A DNA stretch of 64,000 nt, taken from NCBI GenBank assembly GCA_052387675.1, contig JBQTIY010000015.1, forward strand, positions 1 through 64,000, in the 5' to 3' direction. Positions within the stretch are counted from its first letter, which is position 1; each line of letters opens with the position of its first letter. Source of the stretch: JBQTIY01 sp052387675. GTDB lineage: Bacteria > Planctomycetota > B15-G4. Shown in pieces: positions 16,751 through 24,501 of this stretch. The notes beneath the pieces are model-generated. The model was not told where the DNA came from. It saw only the letters and a program-made list of their open reading frames with translations, and ran no database searches. Both the position numbers and the translations under genes were made by a program.

Positions 16751-17581
16751 TTAAGCGCGTCCCAGCCGGCGGCGCCACAGCCACTGCAGCAGGTTGAGTG
16801 TCAGCAAGATGCCAAAGGACCCCGCCAGCAGCATCACGGCAATGGCGGTGGCCCCGGCGTAGTCGTACTGCTCAAGCTTGGCCACGATGAGCAGCGAGCT
16901 GATCTCGGTCTTCATGGGCAGATTGCCCGAGATGAACACCACCGAGCCGTACTCGCCCAGCGCGCGTGCAAAGGCCAGGGCAAAGCCCGTCAGCATCGCG
17001 GGCACCAGGCCGGGCAGGATCACGCGGCGGAAGCGCCGCAGCCGGCCTGCTCCGAGACTGGCTGCGGCCTCCTCAATCTCAGGTTCGAGTTCCTCCAGCG
17101 CCGGCTGAAGTGTGCGCACCACGAAGGGCAGGCCGATAAAGGTGAGCGCGACGAGCACGCCGGCCGGCGCGTAAGCCACCTTGATGCCGTAGGGTTCGAG
17201 CCACTGGCCGAGCCAGCCGGTCTTGGCCCAGAGCGTGGTCAACGCGATGCCGGAGACCGCGGTGGGCAGCGCAAAGGGCAGGTCGACGAGCGCGTCCAGC
17301 AGGCGGCGTCCTGGAAAGCGATAGCGCACCAACGACCAAGCCACGACGAAGCCGAAGCCCAGGTTGAGCAGCGCCGCGACGAACGAAGCTCCGAATGTGA
17401 GCTTGTAGGAGGCGACCACGCGCGGATCGGTGGCCGTACTCCAGAACTGCTCCCACGTCAGGGAGCTGGCCTTGGCGATGAGCGCTGCGAGAGGCAGCAA
17501 GACGATGAGGCCCAGATACAGCAGCGTGTAGCCGAGGGTCAGTCCGAACCCGGGCAGTGCGCTCTGCTGCCTGAGCCTCAA
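16751..17581 (-). CDS. cysT: Sulfate-type ABC transporter permease CysT
   Basis: A 276-residue permease. LPGFGLTLGYTLLYLGLIV at the N-terminus and ALGEYGSVVFISGNLPMKTE are typical of CysT (CysU). The EAA loop is SLGAGRLRRFRRVILPG. The first codon is TTG at 17581, seven bases after the binding-protein stop, with GAGGG immediately upstream; no ATG lies between it and the first helix, so TTG is probably used. It pairs with CysW to form the membrane channel. Confidence 0.92.
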   Translation of the reverse strand: MRLRQQSALPGFGLTLGYTLLYLGLIVLLPLAALIAKASSLTWEQFWSTATDPRVVASYKLTFGASFVAALLNLGFGFVVAWSLVRYRFPGRRLLDALVDLPFALPTAVSGIALTTLWAKTGWLGQWLEPYGIKVAYAPAGVLVALTFIGLPFVVRTLQPALEELEPEIEEAAASLGAGRLRRFRRVILPGLVPAMLTGFALAFARALGEYGSVVFISGNLPMKTEISSLLIVAKLEQYDYAGATAIAVMLLAGSFGILLTLNLLQWLWRRRLGRA

Positions 17582-17587
17582 GCGCCC

Positions 17588-18733
17588 TCAGTTCCCGCCG
17601 GGTGCGTAGATGCGGTCAAAGACACCGCCGTCGTCGAAGTGCTCCTTCTGGGCCTTGTGCCAGCCGCCGAAGACGTCATCGATGGAGAAGAGCTCGATCT
17701 CCTTGAAGCGTGCGATGTCGGCGGGATCGGCGTGCTCGGCGTGGCGCGGGCGGAAGTAGTGCTTGGCCACGATGCGCTGGCCGGCCGGCGTGTAGAGATG
17801 CTGGAGATAGGCCTCAGCCACCGTGCGCGTGCCTTGCCGGTCGACCACCTTGTCGACAACCGCCACCGATGGCTCGGCCAGGATGCTGAGCGAGGGGTAG
17901 ACAATCTCGAACTCGCCGTTCTTGCCGAGGTCCTTGAGTACGAGATAGGCCTCGTTCTCCCAGGACAGGAACACATCGCCAATGCCGCGCTGTGCGAACG
18001 TTGTCGTGGCTCCGCGCGCACCTGAGTCGAGCACGGGCACCTGGCTGAAGAGTTTGGCCACGAAGTCCCGCGCCTTTTGCTGGGCTGCGGCCACTTCCGC
18101 CTTGCGGGCCGGGTCGCTCAGTGCGTCAAAGCTCCCGAGCTGTCGCTTCAGTTCGAAGGCCCAGGCCGCGAGATAGTTCCAGCGCGCGCCACCGGATGTC
18201 TTGGGATTGGGCGTGATGGTCTCGACGCCCGGCTTGATCAGGTCGTTCCAGTCGTGAATCCCCTTGGGGTTGCCCTTGCGCACGAGGAAGACAATGGTCG
18301 AGGTGTAAGGCGCGCTCTGATTGGGCAGCCGCGACTGCCAGAGCACGGGCAGTTGTCCCGACTGGACTGCGATGCTGTCGATGTCATAGGCGAGCGCCAG
18401 CGTGACGACATCGGCCTTGAGGCCGTCGATGACGGAACGCGCCTGCTTACCACTGCCGCCGTGCGACTGCTCGATGGTGACCTTGTCGCCGGTCTGGGCC
18501 AGCCAGAACTTGGCGAAGTCGGCATTGAACTCCTTGTACATCTCGCGCGTCGGGTCGTAGGAGACGTTCAGGAGCTTGACCTCGTCTGCGACGGGCGCTG
18601 CGTTCGTGGGGCAGGCGTGCGCGTTCTGCAGTGCGGCCAGCGTGGCCACCATGAGCGCGGTGAGGCAGAGCAGGGCTGCAGCCTGGTGCAGGGCGGCGGA
18701 GAAGCGCTGAACTGGGCGAGGTGCGTTGAACAT
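17588..18733 (-). CDS. sbp: Periplasmic sulfate-binding protein
   Basis: A 381-residue periplasmic binding protein with a signal peptide probably cleaved after QNAHA. SYDPTREMYKEFN, QSHGGSGKQARSVIDGLKAD and NPKTSGGARWNYLAAW are the classical sulfate-binding protein signatures and supply the buried backbone and Ser contacts for a dehydrated oxyanion. It delivers substrate to CysTWA encoded immediately downstream. A sigma-54 promoter-like sequence at 18761-18776 lies about 30 bases upstream. Thiosulfate or another sulfate-like anion is possible. Confidence 0.92.
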   Translation of the reverse strand: MFNAPRPVQRFSAALHQAAALLCLTALMVATLAALQNAHACPTNAAPVADEVKLLNVSYDPTREMYKEFNADFAKFWLAQTGDKVTIEQSHGGSGKQARSVIDGLKADVVTLALAYDIDSIAVQSGQLPVLWQSRLPNQSAPYTSTIVFLVRKGNPKGIHDWNDLIKPGVETITPNPKTSGGARWNYLAAWAFELKRQLGSFDALSDPARKAEVAAAQQKARDFVAKLFSQVPVLDSGARGATTTFAQRGIGDVFLSWENEAYLVLKDLGKNGEFEIVYPSLSILAEPSVAVVDKVVDRQGTRTVAEAYLQHLYTPAGQRIVAKHYFRPRHAEHADPADIARFKEIELFSIDDVFGGWHKAQKEHFDDGGVFDRIYAPGGN

Positions 18734-18760
18734 GGCTGAATCCTTGGGAACAGGGGTGAG

Positions 18761-18776
18761 AGCAAAGCGTGTGCCG
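18761..18776 (-). promoter_or_regulatory. Sigma-54 promoter for the sulfate transporter operon
   Basis: On the minus strand the sequence is CGGCACACGCTTTGCT. It matches the sigma-54 consensus YTGGCACG-N4-TTGCW with the -24 GG and -12 GC intact; only the first T is C. The 14-mer GGCACACGCTTTGC is identical to the porin promoter at 20355-20370. The start codon of the binding protein is 28 bases beyond the -12 element. Confidence 0.8.
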
Positions 18777-18816
18777 GAGCCGGTTGGCGAGATCCCGTCG
18801 AAACGTGGTCAATGGC

Positions 18817-18852
18817 CCAGCACGGGTCACGGGTGGCCGTGACCCGTGCTGG
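18817..18852. promoter_or_regulatory. Perfect 16-bp inverted repeat (enhancer site or attenuator)
   Basis: Two 16-base arms, beginning CCAGCACGGG, flank a GTGG loop. It lies about 40-75 bases upstream of the cysP sigma-54 promoter and 50 bases after the porin stop codon. No T-tract follows on either strand, so it is a poor intrinsic terminator. A fitting role is a dyad-symmetric binding site for the sigma-54 activator encoded nearby; the half-site CCAGCACGGG recurs at 20463-20472 (minus strand). It could also limit read-through from the porin gene. Confidence 0.6.
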
Positions 18853-18901
18853 AACCAGCCTGTGTCCCCACACGGGTGGGCGGTCTCGAGGAAGTCTCTG
18901 C

Positions 18902-20320
18902 TCAGAAAATGGCTTGGTACTGGATGCGGTACTGAGTCGTGTCGACGTCCTCACCGAGCGGGACGCCAACCACGTGGTGGAAGTCGGTGCGCACCACATC
19001 GAACATCCACTTACTGTTGTGGCCGTCGAGGTAGCGATTGAGGCCCAGCGTGACTTCGCGCGCCTGGGTGTTGGCCAGGACACCGGCCGTCGGTGCCGCG
19101 GCATTGCCGCTGGGGCTGAGTCTCGAGACACGCGCCACAAGCTCCCAGGCATTGGGCACCAGGAAGTAACCGAGCTGCAGCGTGGTCCCGTCGTCGCGTT
19201 GTCCTGCCAGGCCAATGCGGTCTTCCTTGCGCTCGAACCACTCCGCCATGAAGGACCAGGGGCCGCTCATGAGCTGGAAGTCCAAGCCCAGGCTCTCGCT
19301 GTCGCGGACCGACTTGCCGCCAGCGGCGGTGATGGGGGCTTTGGTGTTCTTGTCCACGCTGTTGTCGTTCTTCATCCACGAGGCGCCGAAGGCTGCACGG
19401 GTATCGCCCGCGGCAAGCGTCTGGAAGGAGGGGCCATCCGTCTTGATCGGTTCGCCCACGGCGTTCCACACGAGCCGCACGCCTTGGCGTAGCCCGTTCT
19501 CCGCATCACCGTCGTTGTTGTTGATCGACTGGCCGTCACCGTTGCTCACCGCGGCGGACCAGTCGAGGGCGCCGCCGCCGAGCGTGCCCGAGAGCATGGC
19601 CAAGGGTTCCCAGGAGGGCGTGAAGTTGTTGGAGGCCAGGGAGCGCTCCATGAGCGAGATCCCGAAGCCCGAGATCTGTTCTTCACGGCCAAAGGGGAAT
19701 TTGGCTTGGCCGAAGCGCAGGGTCGTGCCATTCGCGAAACCCCAGTCCACGTAGGCGGCGCGCAAATTGAAGGCTCGCGCGCCGGCCTGGGCCGCCGCCG
19801 CATTGAGCGTTGACGTCGTGCCCATGTCCCATTCGAGGTTGTATTTGACGTTCTCGGCGCCGGCGTTGCCGGCCACGCCGAAACGCACGCGCGGCACGCT
19901 GAAATTGACGCCGCCCTCCGTGTCGAGATCGGCGTTGCTGTCGATGTTCGGGGCGTCGTCCGACTGGCTGCTCACGCGCATCTGCATGCGGCCGCGCAGA
20001 CCCATGGTCCACTTGCCGTCGGCTGACCGGAACAGCAGCTTGCCGGCTGTGCCGCCGCGCACGCCCACATCGGGCGCCGCGAGGCGCTGCAGGCTCGACT
20101 CGATGAGTTCCACTTCTCGCCCCTCGGCCCGCGCCCGCTCCTTGGCGATGGCCAGAAGCTGCTGGCACTCAGCCTCGGTGAGCACGCCCTTCTCACGCAG
20201 CAGTTCGAGCAGCGCCGATTCCAGGTGCGTGTCGTGCGCGCCCTGCGCGGCGGCGCGCGTTGCGGCTCCGGCGCAGCACGCGAGCAGAAGGACGAGCACT
20301 TTCAGAGAGGGAACACGCAT
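18902..20320 (-). CDS. Outer-membrane porin, phosphate/anion-selective type (paralogue 1)
   Basis: A 472-residue protein: signal peptide ending near ATRAAAQ, a short helical region of about 70 residues rich in charged residues, then a beta-barrel that ends in Phe (YRIQYQAIF), as expected for outer-membrane insertion. The barrel resembles the OprO/OprP-type porins (LRFGQAKFPFGREE, SASNNFTP-type loops). A second close paralogue is at 55621-57099. It is likely to let an oxyanion across the outer membrane to the sulfate-binding protein. ATG 20320 gives the signal peptide; the earlier start at 20371 lies within the promoter. A sigma-54 promoter is at 20355-20370. Confidence 0.85.
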   Translation of the reverse strand: MRVPSLKVLVLLLACCAGAATRAAAQGAHDTHLESALLELLREKGVLTEAECQQLLAIAKERARAEGREVELIESSLQRLAAPDVGVRGGTAGKLLFRSADGKWTMGLRGRMQMRVSSQSDDAPNIDSNADLDTEGGVNFSVPRVRFGVAGNAGAENVKYNLEWDMGTTSTLNAAAAQAGARAFNLRAAYVDWGFANGTTLRFGQAKFPFGREEQISGFGISLMERSLASNNFTPSWEPLAMLSGTLGGGALDWSAAVSNGDGQSINNNDGDAENGLRQGVRLVWNAVGEPIKTDGPSFQTLAAGDTRAAFGASWMKNDNSVDKNTKAPITAAGGKSVRDSESLGLDFQLMSGPWSFMAEWFERKEDRIGLAGQRDDGTTLQLGYFLVPNAWELVARVSRLSPSGNAAAPTAGVLANTQAREVTLGLNRYLDGHNSKWMFDVVRTDFHHVVGVPLGEDVDTTQYRIQYQAIF

Positions 20321-20354
20321 CACGCAGTCTCCGGTCGGGGGTGCGGACCGAGAT

Positions 20355-20370
20355 TGCAAAGCGTGTGCCA
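20355..20370 (-). promoter_or_regulatory. Sigma-54 promoter for the porin gene
   Basis: On the minus strand TGGCACACGCTTTGCA is a full match to the sigma-54 -24/-12 consensus. Transcription would begin around 20345, about 25 bases before ATG 20320. Confidence 0.88.
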
Positions 20371-20462
20371 CAGCGCCTTCGTGCCGAGCAGGCCTCAGAA
20401 CGTCGAGATCTGCACGCTCGGCCAGCGGCGGGAACGGCTGAGCCTTTGCCTATACTGGGCGG

Positions 20463-20472
20463 CCCGTGCTGG
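20463..20472 (-). promoter_or_regulatory. Candidate activator half-site
   Basis: CCAGCACGGG on the minus strand equals the first ten bases of each arm of the palindrome at 18817-18852. It lies between the divergent porin and regulator promoters. The other half of a dyad is not evident here, so this may be chance. Confidence 0.3.
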
Positions 20473-20482
20473 GCGCTGGCTG

Positions 20483-20498
20483 TGGCACGGACTTTGCT
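20483..20498 (+). promoter_or_regulatory. Sigma-54 promoter for the activator gene
   Basis: TGGCACGGACTTTGCT on the plus strand matches YTGGCACG-N4-TTGCW fully. It implies a start near 20508 and supports ATG 20547, since the in-frame upstream codon at 20466 lies before the promoter. It suggests positive autoregulation. Confidence 0.85.
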
Positions 20499-20546
20499 CA
20501 AGCTTCGGAAATCGATTCTGGTCAACACCTGCGCAAGGCGACTTCG

Positions 20547-22139
20547 ATGACCGACCCATCCCACGAGTTGCTCATCGCCGTCTGGCGTGAGGCCTGCCGG
20601 CATGCCGAGATCGGCGACTCGGTCGCCAGCATCGTGCCATTGCTCGGGCGTGCTCTGCCGCTGGACCTCGTGCTGGTTCTGCGCCTGGATGAGACGCACA
20701 GCCACCTGGAAACCCTGGCGTCCGTCGGTCAGCTCACGTCGGCGGGGTCCCGGCAACGGCAGCTTGAGCCGGGCCATGCCGCGCGGCTAGCCGCCTGGTG
20801 CCGGAGCGGGGACGTGGCCCATGAGGTGGCAGTCGGGGCCTCGTGGCCGCTCGCCGAACTCCTGCCGGCCGGCGCCGCGGGGGATGTCCTGGTCGGGCCG
20901 CTCCGCGACGGCGATCAGGCCCTGGGCGTCCTGCTGTTGCTGGCGAGAGCGCCCGCGCGCTTCGACGAGACGCAGGTCGCACTGGCGCGCTCACTGCTGG
21001 AGCCCTTTTCCGTGGCGCTGGCCAATGACCGGCAGTTTCGCGAAATGGCCCGGCTGCGTGAGGCGGTCGAGGCCGACAACCGCGCCATTCTTTCGCGCTT
21101 GCAGCGTGATGACATCAGCGAGACCGTGGTGGGTGCCGAATCGGGCCTGCGCGAAGTCATGGAGCAGGTCGAGAAGGTGGCGCCCACCGAGGCCCCGGTG
21201 CTCATCCTGGGCGAGACGGGTTCGGGCAAGGAGGTCATTGCCCGCGCGATCCATGAGCGCAGCCGGCGTGCCCAGGGACCGGTCGTGCGCGTGAACTGCG
21301 GCGCCATACCCTCGGAGCTCATCGACAGCGAACTCTTCGGTCACGAGCGCGGCAGTTTCACCGGAGCTGTCGCCACGCGGAAGGGCTGGTTCGAGCGCGC
21401 CGACGGCGGCACGCTCTTCTTGGACGAAATCGCCGAGCTGCCGCTCGCCGCTCAGGTTCGGCTGCTGCGCATTCTCCAGGACGGCGGTTTCGAGCGAGTG
21501 GGCGGGGGGCAGCCGCGCACGGTGGATGTGCGGCTGGTGGCCGCCACGCACCGCGACTTGCAAGAGATGGTGGCGCGCGGAAGTTTCCGCGAGGACCTCT
21601 GGTACCGCATCAGCGTCTTCCCGATCCGACTGCCAGCGCTGCGCGAGCGCCGCCAAGACATTCCCCGTTTGACGCGGCACTTTGCCAAGCGGGCCGGGCT
21701 GCGACTCGGCGGCGTGGCGCTTGAACCAACAACCGCGGACCTGCAAGCGCTCTCGGCCTACGACTGGCCGGGCAATGTGCGTGAGCTGGCTGCGGTCATC
21801 GAGCGGGCCACCATCCTGGGCGGCGGACGCCGGCTGGAGATCACTTCGGCTCTGGGCGTGGCGGCCGTGCCCTCGACAGTCCGCCGCGAGATCGAGCCGG
21901 CGACGGCCGCAACTCGGTCAAGCACGGGCCAGGAGTCAGAGGCAGGGTCATTCTCAGGCAACGCTCCCGCTGCACTCGATGCCGCCATGATGCGCCACAT
22001 TGAAGCGGCTCTGGCCAGCACGGCGGGCAAGATCGAAGGCCCACAGGGAGCGGCCGCGCGGCTGGGCATCAATCCGCACACACTCCGGGCACGCATGCGC
22101 AAGCTGGGCATCGACTGGCGCAGCTTCCGAACTCGCTAA
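20547..22139 (+). CDS. Sigma-54-dependent transcriptional activator (GAF-AAA+-Fis HTH)
   Basis: A 530-residue bacterial enhancer-binding protein. Residues about 22-165 form a GAF-like sensor domain. The AAA+ domain (about 192-430) has Walker A GETGSGKE at 222-229, the sigma-54 contact loop GSFTGA at 269-274 (a common variant of GAFTGA), Walker B TLFLDEIAE and the arginine-finger region FREDLWYRISVFPIRLPALR. A Fis-type helix-turn-helix ends the protein (GAAARLGINPHTLRARMRKL). The order resembles NorR/FhlA activators. Its own gene, the divergent porin gene and the sulfate transporter operon each carry a sigma-54 promoter, so it probably controls all three. The GAF ligand is unknown. Confidence 0.93.
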   Translation: MTDPSHELLIAVWREACRHAEIGDSVASIVPLLGRALPLDLVLVLRLDETHSHLETLASVGQLTSAGSRQRQLEPGHAARLAAWCRSGDVAHEVAVGASWPLAELLPAGAAGDVLVGPLRDGDQALGVLLLLARAPARFDETQVALARSLLEPFSVALANDRQFREMARLREAVEADNRAILSRLQRDDISETVVGAESGLREVMEQVEKVAPTEAPVLILGETGSGKEVIARAIHERSRRAQGPVVRVNCGAIPSELIDSELFGHERGSFTGAVATRKGWFERADGGTLFLDEIAELPLAAQVRLLRILQDGGFERVGGGQPRTVDVRLVAATHRDLQEMVARGSFREDLWYRISVFPIRLPALRERRQDIPRLTRHFAKRAGLRLGGVALEPTTADLQALSAYDWPGNVRELAAVIERATILGGGRRLEITSALGVAAVPSTVRREIEPATAATRSSTGQESEAGSFSGNAPAALDAAMMRHIEAALASTAGKIEGPQGAAARLGINPHTLRARMRKLGIDWRSFRTR

Positions 22140-22143
22140 GTGG

Positions 22144-22162
22144 GGGGCGGCGGCCGCGCCCC
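22144..22162. terminator. Possible bidirectional hairpin between convergent genes
   Basis: GGGGCG and CGCCCC arms flank a 7-base loop in the 30-base gap between the activator stop and the glycosyltransferase stop. No T-run follows, so the role is tentative. Confidence 0.3.
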
Positions 22163-22169
22163 GAGCGAG

Positions 22170-23321
22170 TCAGCGCCCTGGGCGGTCCCAGCGATCGCTG
22201 GCCTTTTGTGTGCGCTCGCGCGCCGACTGCCGCACGACGGCGAGCAACGCACGCAGATGCGCGCCGGCCGGACCAGCCAGAAAGGCCAGCCAGAGCAGGA
22301 GCGGGACGGCGCCGAGTGCGACTGCCAGCAGGAGCGTGAGGCCAAGCAGCGTGCCGAGCCAGGCCAGCGCGGCGCCGAAGAGTGCCAGCAGAAGCGTGAT
22401 GGTCCAGCCGCCATCCATGAGCAGACGCGGGCCGAGTTTGTAGGCCGCGAGTTGCAGCTTGTCCGTGAAGGGCGCGCGCGCCGGTGAGCGCAGATTGGGA
22501 CTCACTTGGAACCACGCGGCGGCGCGGCGGAGCTGCTGTTCGCGGCGCGCCGGGCCGGGCGGCGGCTTGACCTCCATGAAGCAGGGCCCCGGCACGATCT
22601 CCACGCGCAGTCCGCGCTGCCGCACTTGGAACATGAGATCCAGATCGTCGGCGGCCAGCCCCGGGCTGGGAAAGATGCCCAGCCGCGCCCGCCAAGCCAG
22701 GAACTGGCCATGCACTGAGAAGAGCCGCCCGCGGCGGCTTTCCCAGCGGCGGATGGCGGCGGTCCAGCGGTCGTAGGGCTCGTCGGCGGGCACCGGATCC
22801 TTGTGATCGCTGCCGCGGCACGAGCCGTCGTCGGCCAGTGACTGCACGAACTCCTGACGGCCGCAGGCCATGCCCAGATCGGGCCGCGTGCGGAAGTGAT
22901 GCTCCAGGTTGAGCAGCGAGGGCGGCCGCAGGATCACGTCGGCATCGGTGAGCACGAAGACATCCACGCCTTCGGAGCCGAGCACGCCGATGGCGTGATG
23001 GATGGCGCCGGCCTTCCCGGGCCGGCCGGCATTGCTGATCACGCGCGCCGAGGCCGGCATGGCGCCGGTGATCGAGGGCACGCTCATGCGATTGGTGCCG
23101 GAGGCCTTGGGAAAGAGCGTCGCGATGAGAGCCCGCGCGCGCTCGGCCGTGCCGTCGCTGGAGCCGTCGTCCACGACGACGATCTGGTGCGGCCGCTGGC
23201 TGAAGGGCCAGCGCGCGTGAGCGAGATTGCGCAGCTTGCGCTCGATGACCGCCGCTTCATTGCGGCAGGGAATGATCACGCCCAGCACGAGGCCGGGGAC
23301 CTGGCCTTCGGTCGCACTCAA
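22170..23321 (-). CDS. Glycosyltransferase family 2 membrane protein
   Basis: A 383-residue GT-A glycosyltransferase. VIIPCRNEAAVIERK opens the nucleotide-sugar-binding domain, VVVDDGSSDGT follows, LTDADVIL is the DXD-like metal motif, and DDLDLMFQVRQRG is the region of the catalytic Asp. Two or three hydrophobic helices near the C-terminus (TITLLLALFGAALAWLGTLL and following) anchor it in the inner membrane. The TTG at 23321 overlaps the TGA of the upstream radical SAM gene (TTGA), with GGGAG upstream; the much earlier in-frame start at 23510 would lie inside that gene and reads as a shadow. Sugar donor and acceptor are unknown. Confidence 0.85.
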   Translation of the reverse strand: MSATEGQVPGLVLGVIIPCRNEAAVIERKLRNLAHARWPFSQRPHQIVVVDDGSSDGTAERARALIATLFPKASGTNRMSVPSITGAMPASARVISNAGRPGKAGAIHHAIGVLGSEGVDVFVLTDADVILRPPSLLNLEHHFRTRPDLGMACGRQEFVQSLADDGSCRGSDHKDPVPADEPYDRWTAAIRRWESRRGRLFSVHGQFLAWRARLGIFPSPGLAADDLDLMFQVRQRGLRVEIVPGPCFMEVKPPPGPARREQQLRRAAAWFQVSPNLRSPARAPFTDKLQLAAYKLGPRLLMDGGWTITLLLALFGAALAWLGTLLGLTLLLAVALGAVPLLLWLAFLAGPAGAHLRALLAVVRQSARERTQKASDRWDRPGR

Positions 23322-24457
23322 CGGGTCTGTGCTCCCACTGGCGGACGCGGAGTCTTCGGCGCTTGCCGCACGGCGAGCGTCTTGCCCAGCAAGCGCGGCC
23401 AGGCGCGCGGCTGGAACAGCACGTTGTCGGCCTGAGCGCACTCCCAGGTGCAGTGGCAGCGCGTCTGCCGGATCTCGCGTCGCAGCGCCTCGGCGGCCGG
23501 TGCGTTCCACAGCGCGCCCAGATCCCAGCGCGTGTCGTTCAGGTTGCCGATGTCGCGCCCGAGCATCTCGCAGGGCTGCACCGAGCCGTTCTCAAAGATC
23601 ACCGCCGAGAGCGTGCCGGCCGTGCAGGGCAGGTGCTGCGACAGATCACCGGCGGCCACACGCGCCACGTGCTCGTACATGAGCCGGTCGCGCGCTGCGG
23701 CGACGTCGGCCAGCGGGTAGCGGAAGTAGGGCAAGGCGCCGGACTCCATGAGCCGTTGCTTGCGCGCGACGACTTCACGGTAGCAGTCCAGGTCCACGTC
23801 GAGCAGGTGCTGCTCCATGGCCGTGCCGCGCGCGAGGTTGATGGTCACGTTGTCGGGGTGCAACTCGTCCACGAGCTCCTCGAGATGGTCCGCGAGCACA
23901 CGCTGGTTCTCGGAGGTCACCGTAAGAATCAGGCCCACGCCCAGGCGCTTGGTGCGGCCCTCGGCCTGGCGACGATAGCTGCGCACCGATTCCACCGAGC
24001 GCGCGTGTCCGCCCGGCACTTGGCGGATCGAATCATGGATCGCGGGCGGCCCGTCGAAGGAAACCGAGACGGAGAGAAAGGTGTCGGGATTCTCGGCGAG
24101 CATGCGCTCGACGCTCTCGTGCTGCCAGCCCTCCACGAGGCCATTGGTGGGGATGGCCAGGTGGCGCAGGCCGTGGCGTCCGAAGGCGCGCGCCAGCTCC
24201 GGCAGATCGCGCCGCAGAAAGGGCTCACCGCCGCCGAAACTCACCCAGAGCAGCGGGCCGAGACGCGCCGAGGAATCGGCCAGGCGCTGCACGTCCTCCA
24301 CGCTCGGCCCTTTGACCCCGGCCGCGACCTCCTGCCAGTGAAAGCAGTGCCGGCAGCGGGCGTTGCAGGTGCCCGTGACGAAGAGCGTCAGGTGCAGCGG
24401 CGGTCCGCGCCGGATAAGGCCGCGGCGCAGGAAGGGCAAGTAGCGCAGTGCGTTCAC
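23318..24457 (-). CDS. Radical SAM protein with SPASM-like C-terminal cysteines
   Basis: A 379-residue radical SAM enzyme. TGTCNARCRHCFHW carries the CX3CX2C cluster, VSFGGGEPFLRRDLPEL is the GGE SAM-binding motif, and LSVSVSFDG is a core strand. The C-terminal part has further cysteines (LPCTAGTLSAVIFENGSVQP, then PCEMLG, and CHCTWEC) as in SPASM/twitch enzymes that hold extra iron-sulfur clusters. The gene is translationally coupled to the glycosyltransferase downstream (TTGA). The GTG at 24457 is preferred; a GTG at 24511 would overlap the divergent gene at 24502. The substrate is unknown; coupling with a GT2 hints at a glycan, lipid or peptide modification. Confidence 0.82.
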   Translation of the reverse strand: MNALRYLPFLRRGLIRRGPPLHLTLFVTGTCNARCRHCFHWQEVAAGVKGPSVEDVQRLADSSARLGPLLWVSFGGGEPFLRRDLPELARAFGRHGLRHLAIPTNGLVEGWQHESVERMLAENPDTFLSVSVSFDGPPAIHDSIRQVPGGHARSVESVRSYRRQAEGRTKRLGVGLILTVTSENQRVLADHLEELVDELHPDNVTINLARGTAMEQHLLDVDLDCYREVVARKQRLMESGALPYFRYPLADVAAARDRLMYEHVARVAAGDLSQHLPCTAGTLSAVIFENGSVQPCEMLGRDIGNLNDTRWDLGALWNAPAAEALRREIRQTRCHCTWECAQADNVLFQPRAWPRLLGKTLAVRQAPKTPRPPVGAQTR

Positions 24458-24501
24458 GAACCGGCGATTGTAGCCCCCGGCCGCTCGTTCATGATGAGGA
24501 G

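Noticed and set aside
22170..23510. An extended glycosyltransferase start at 23510
   Set aside because: It overlaps the radical SAM gene by 190 bases and lacks domain-like sequence; TTG 23321 gives a coupled TTGA start.
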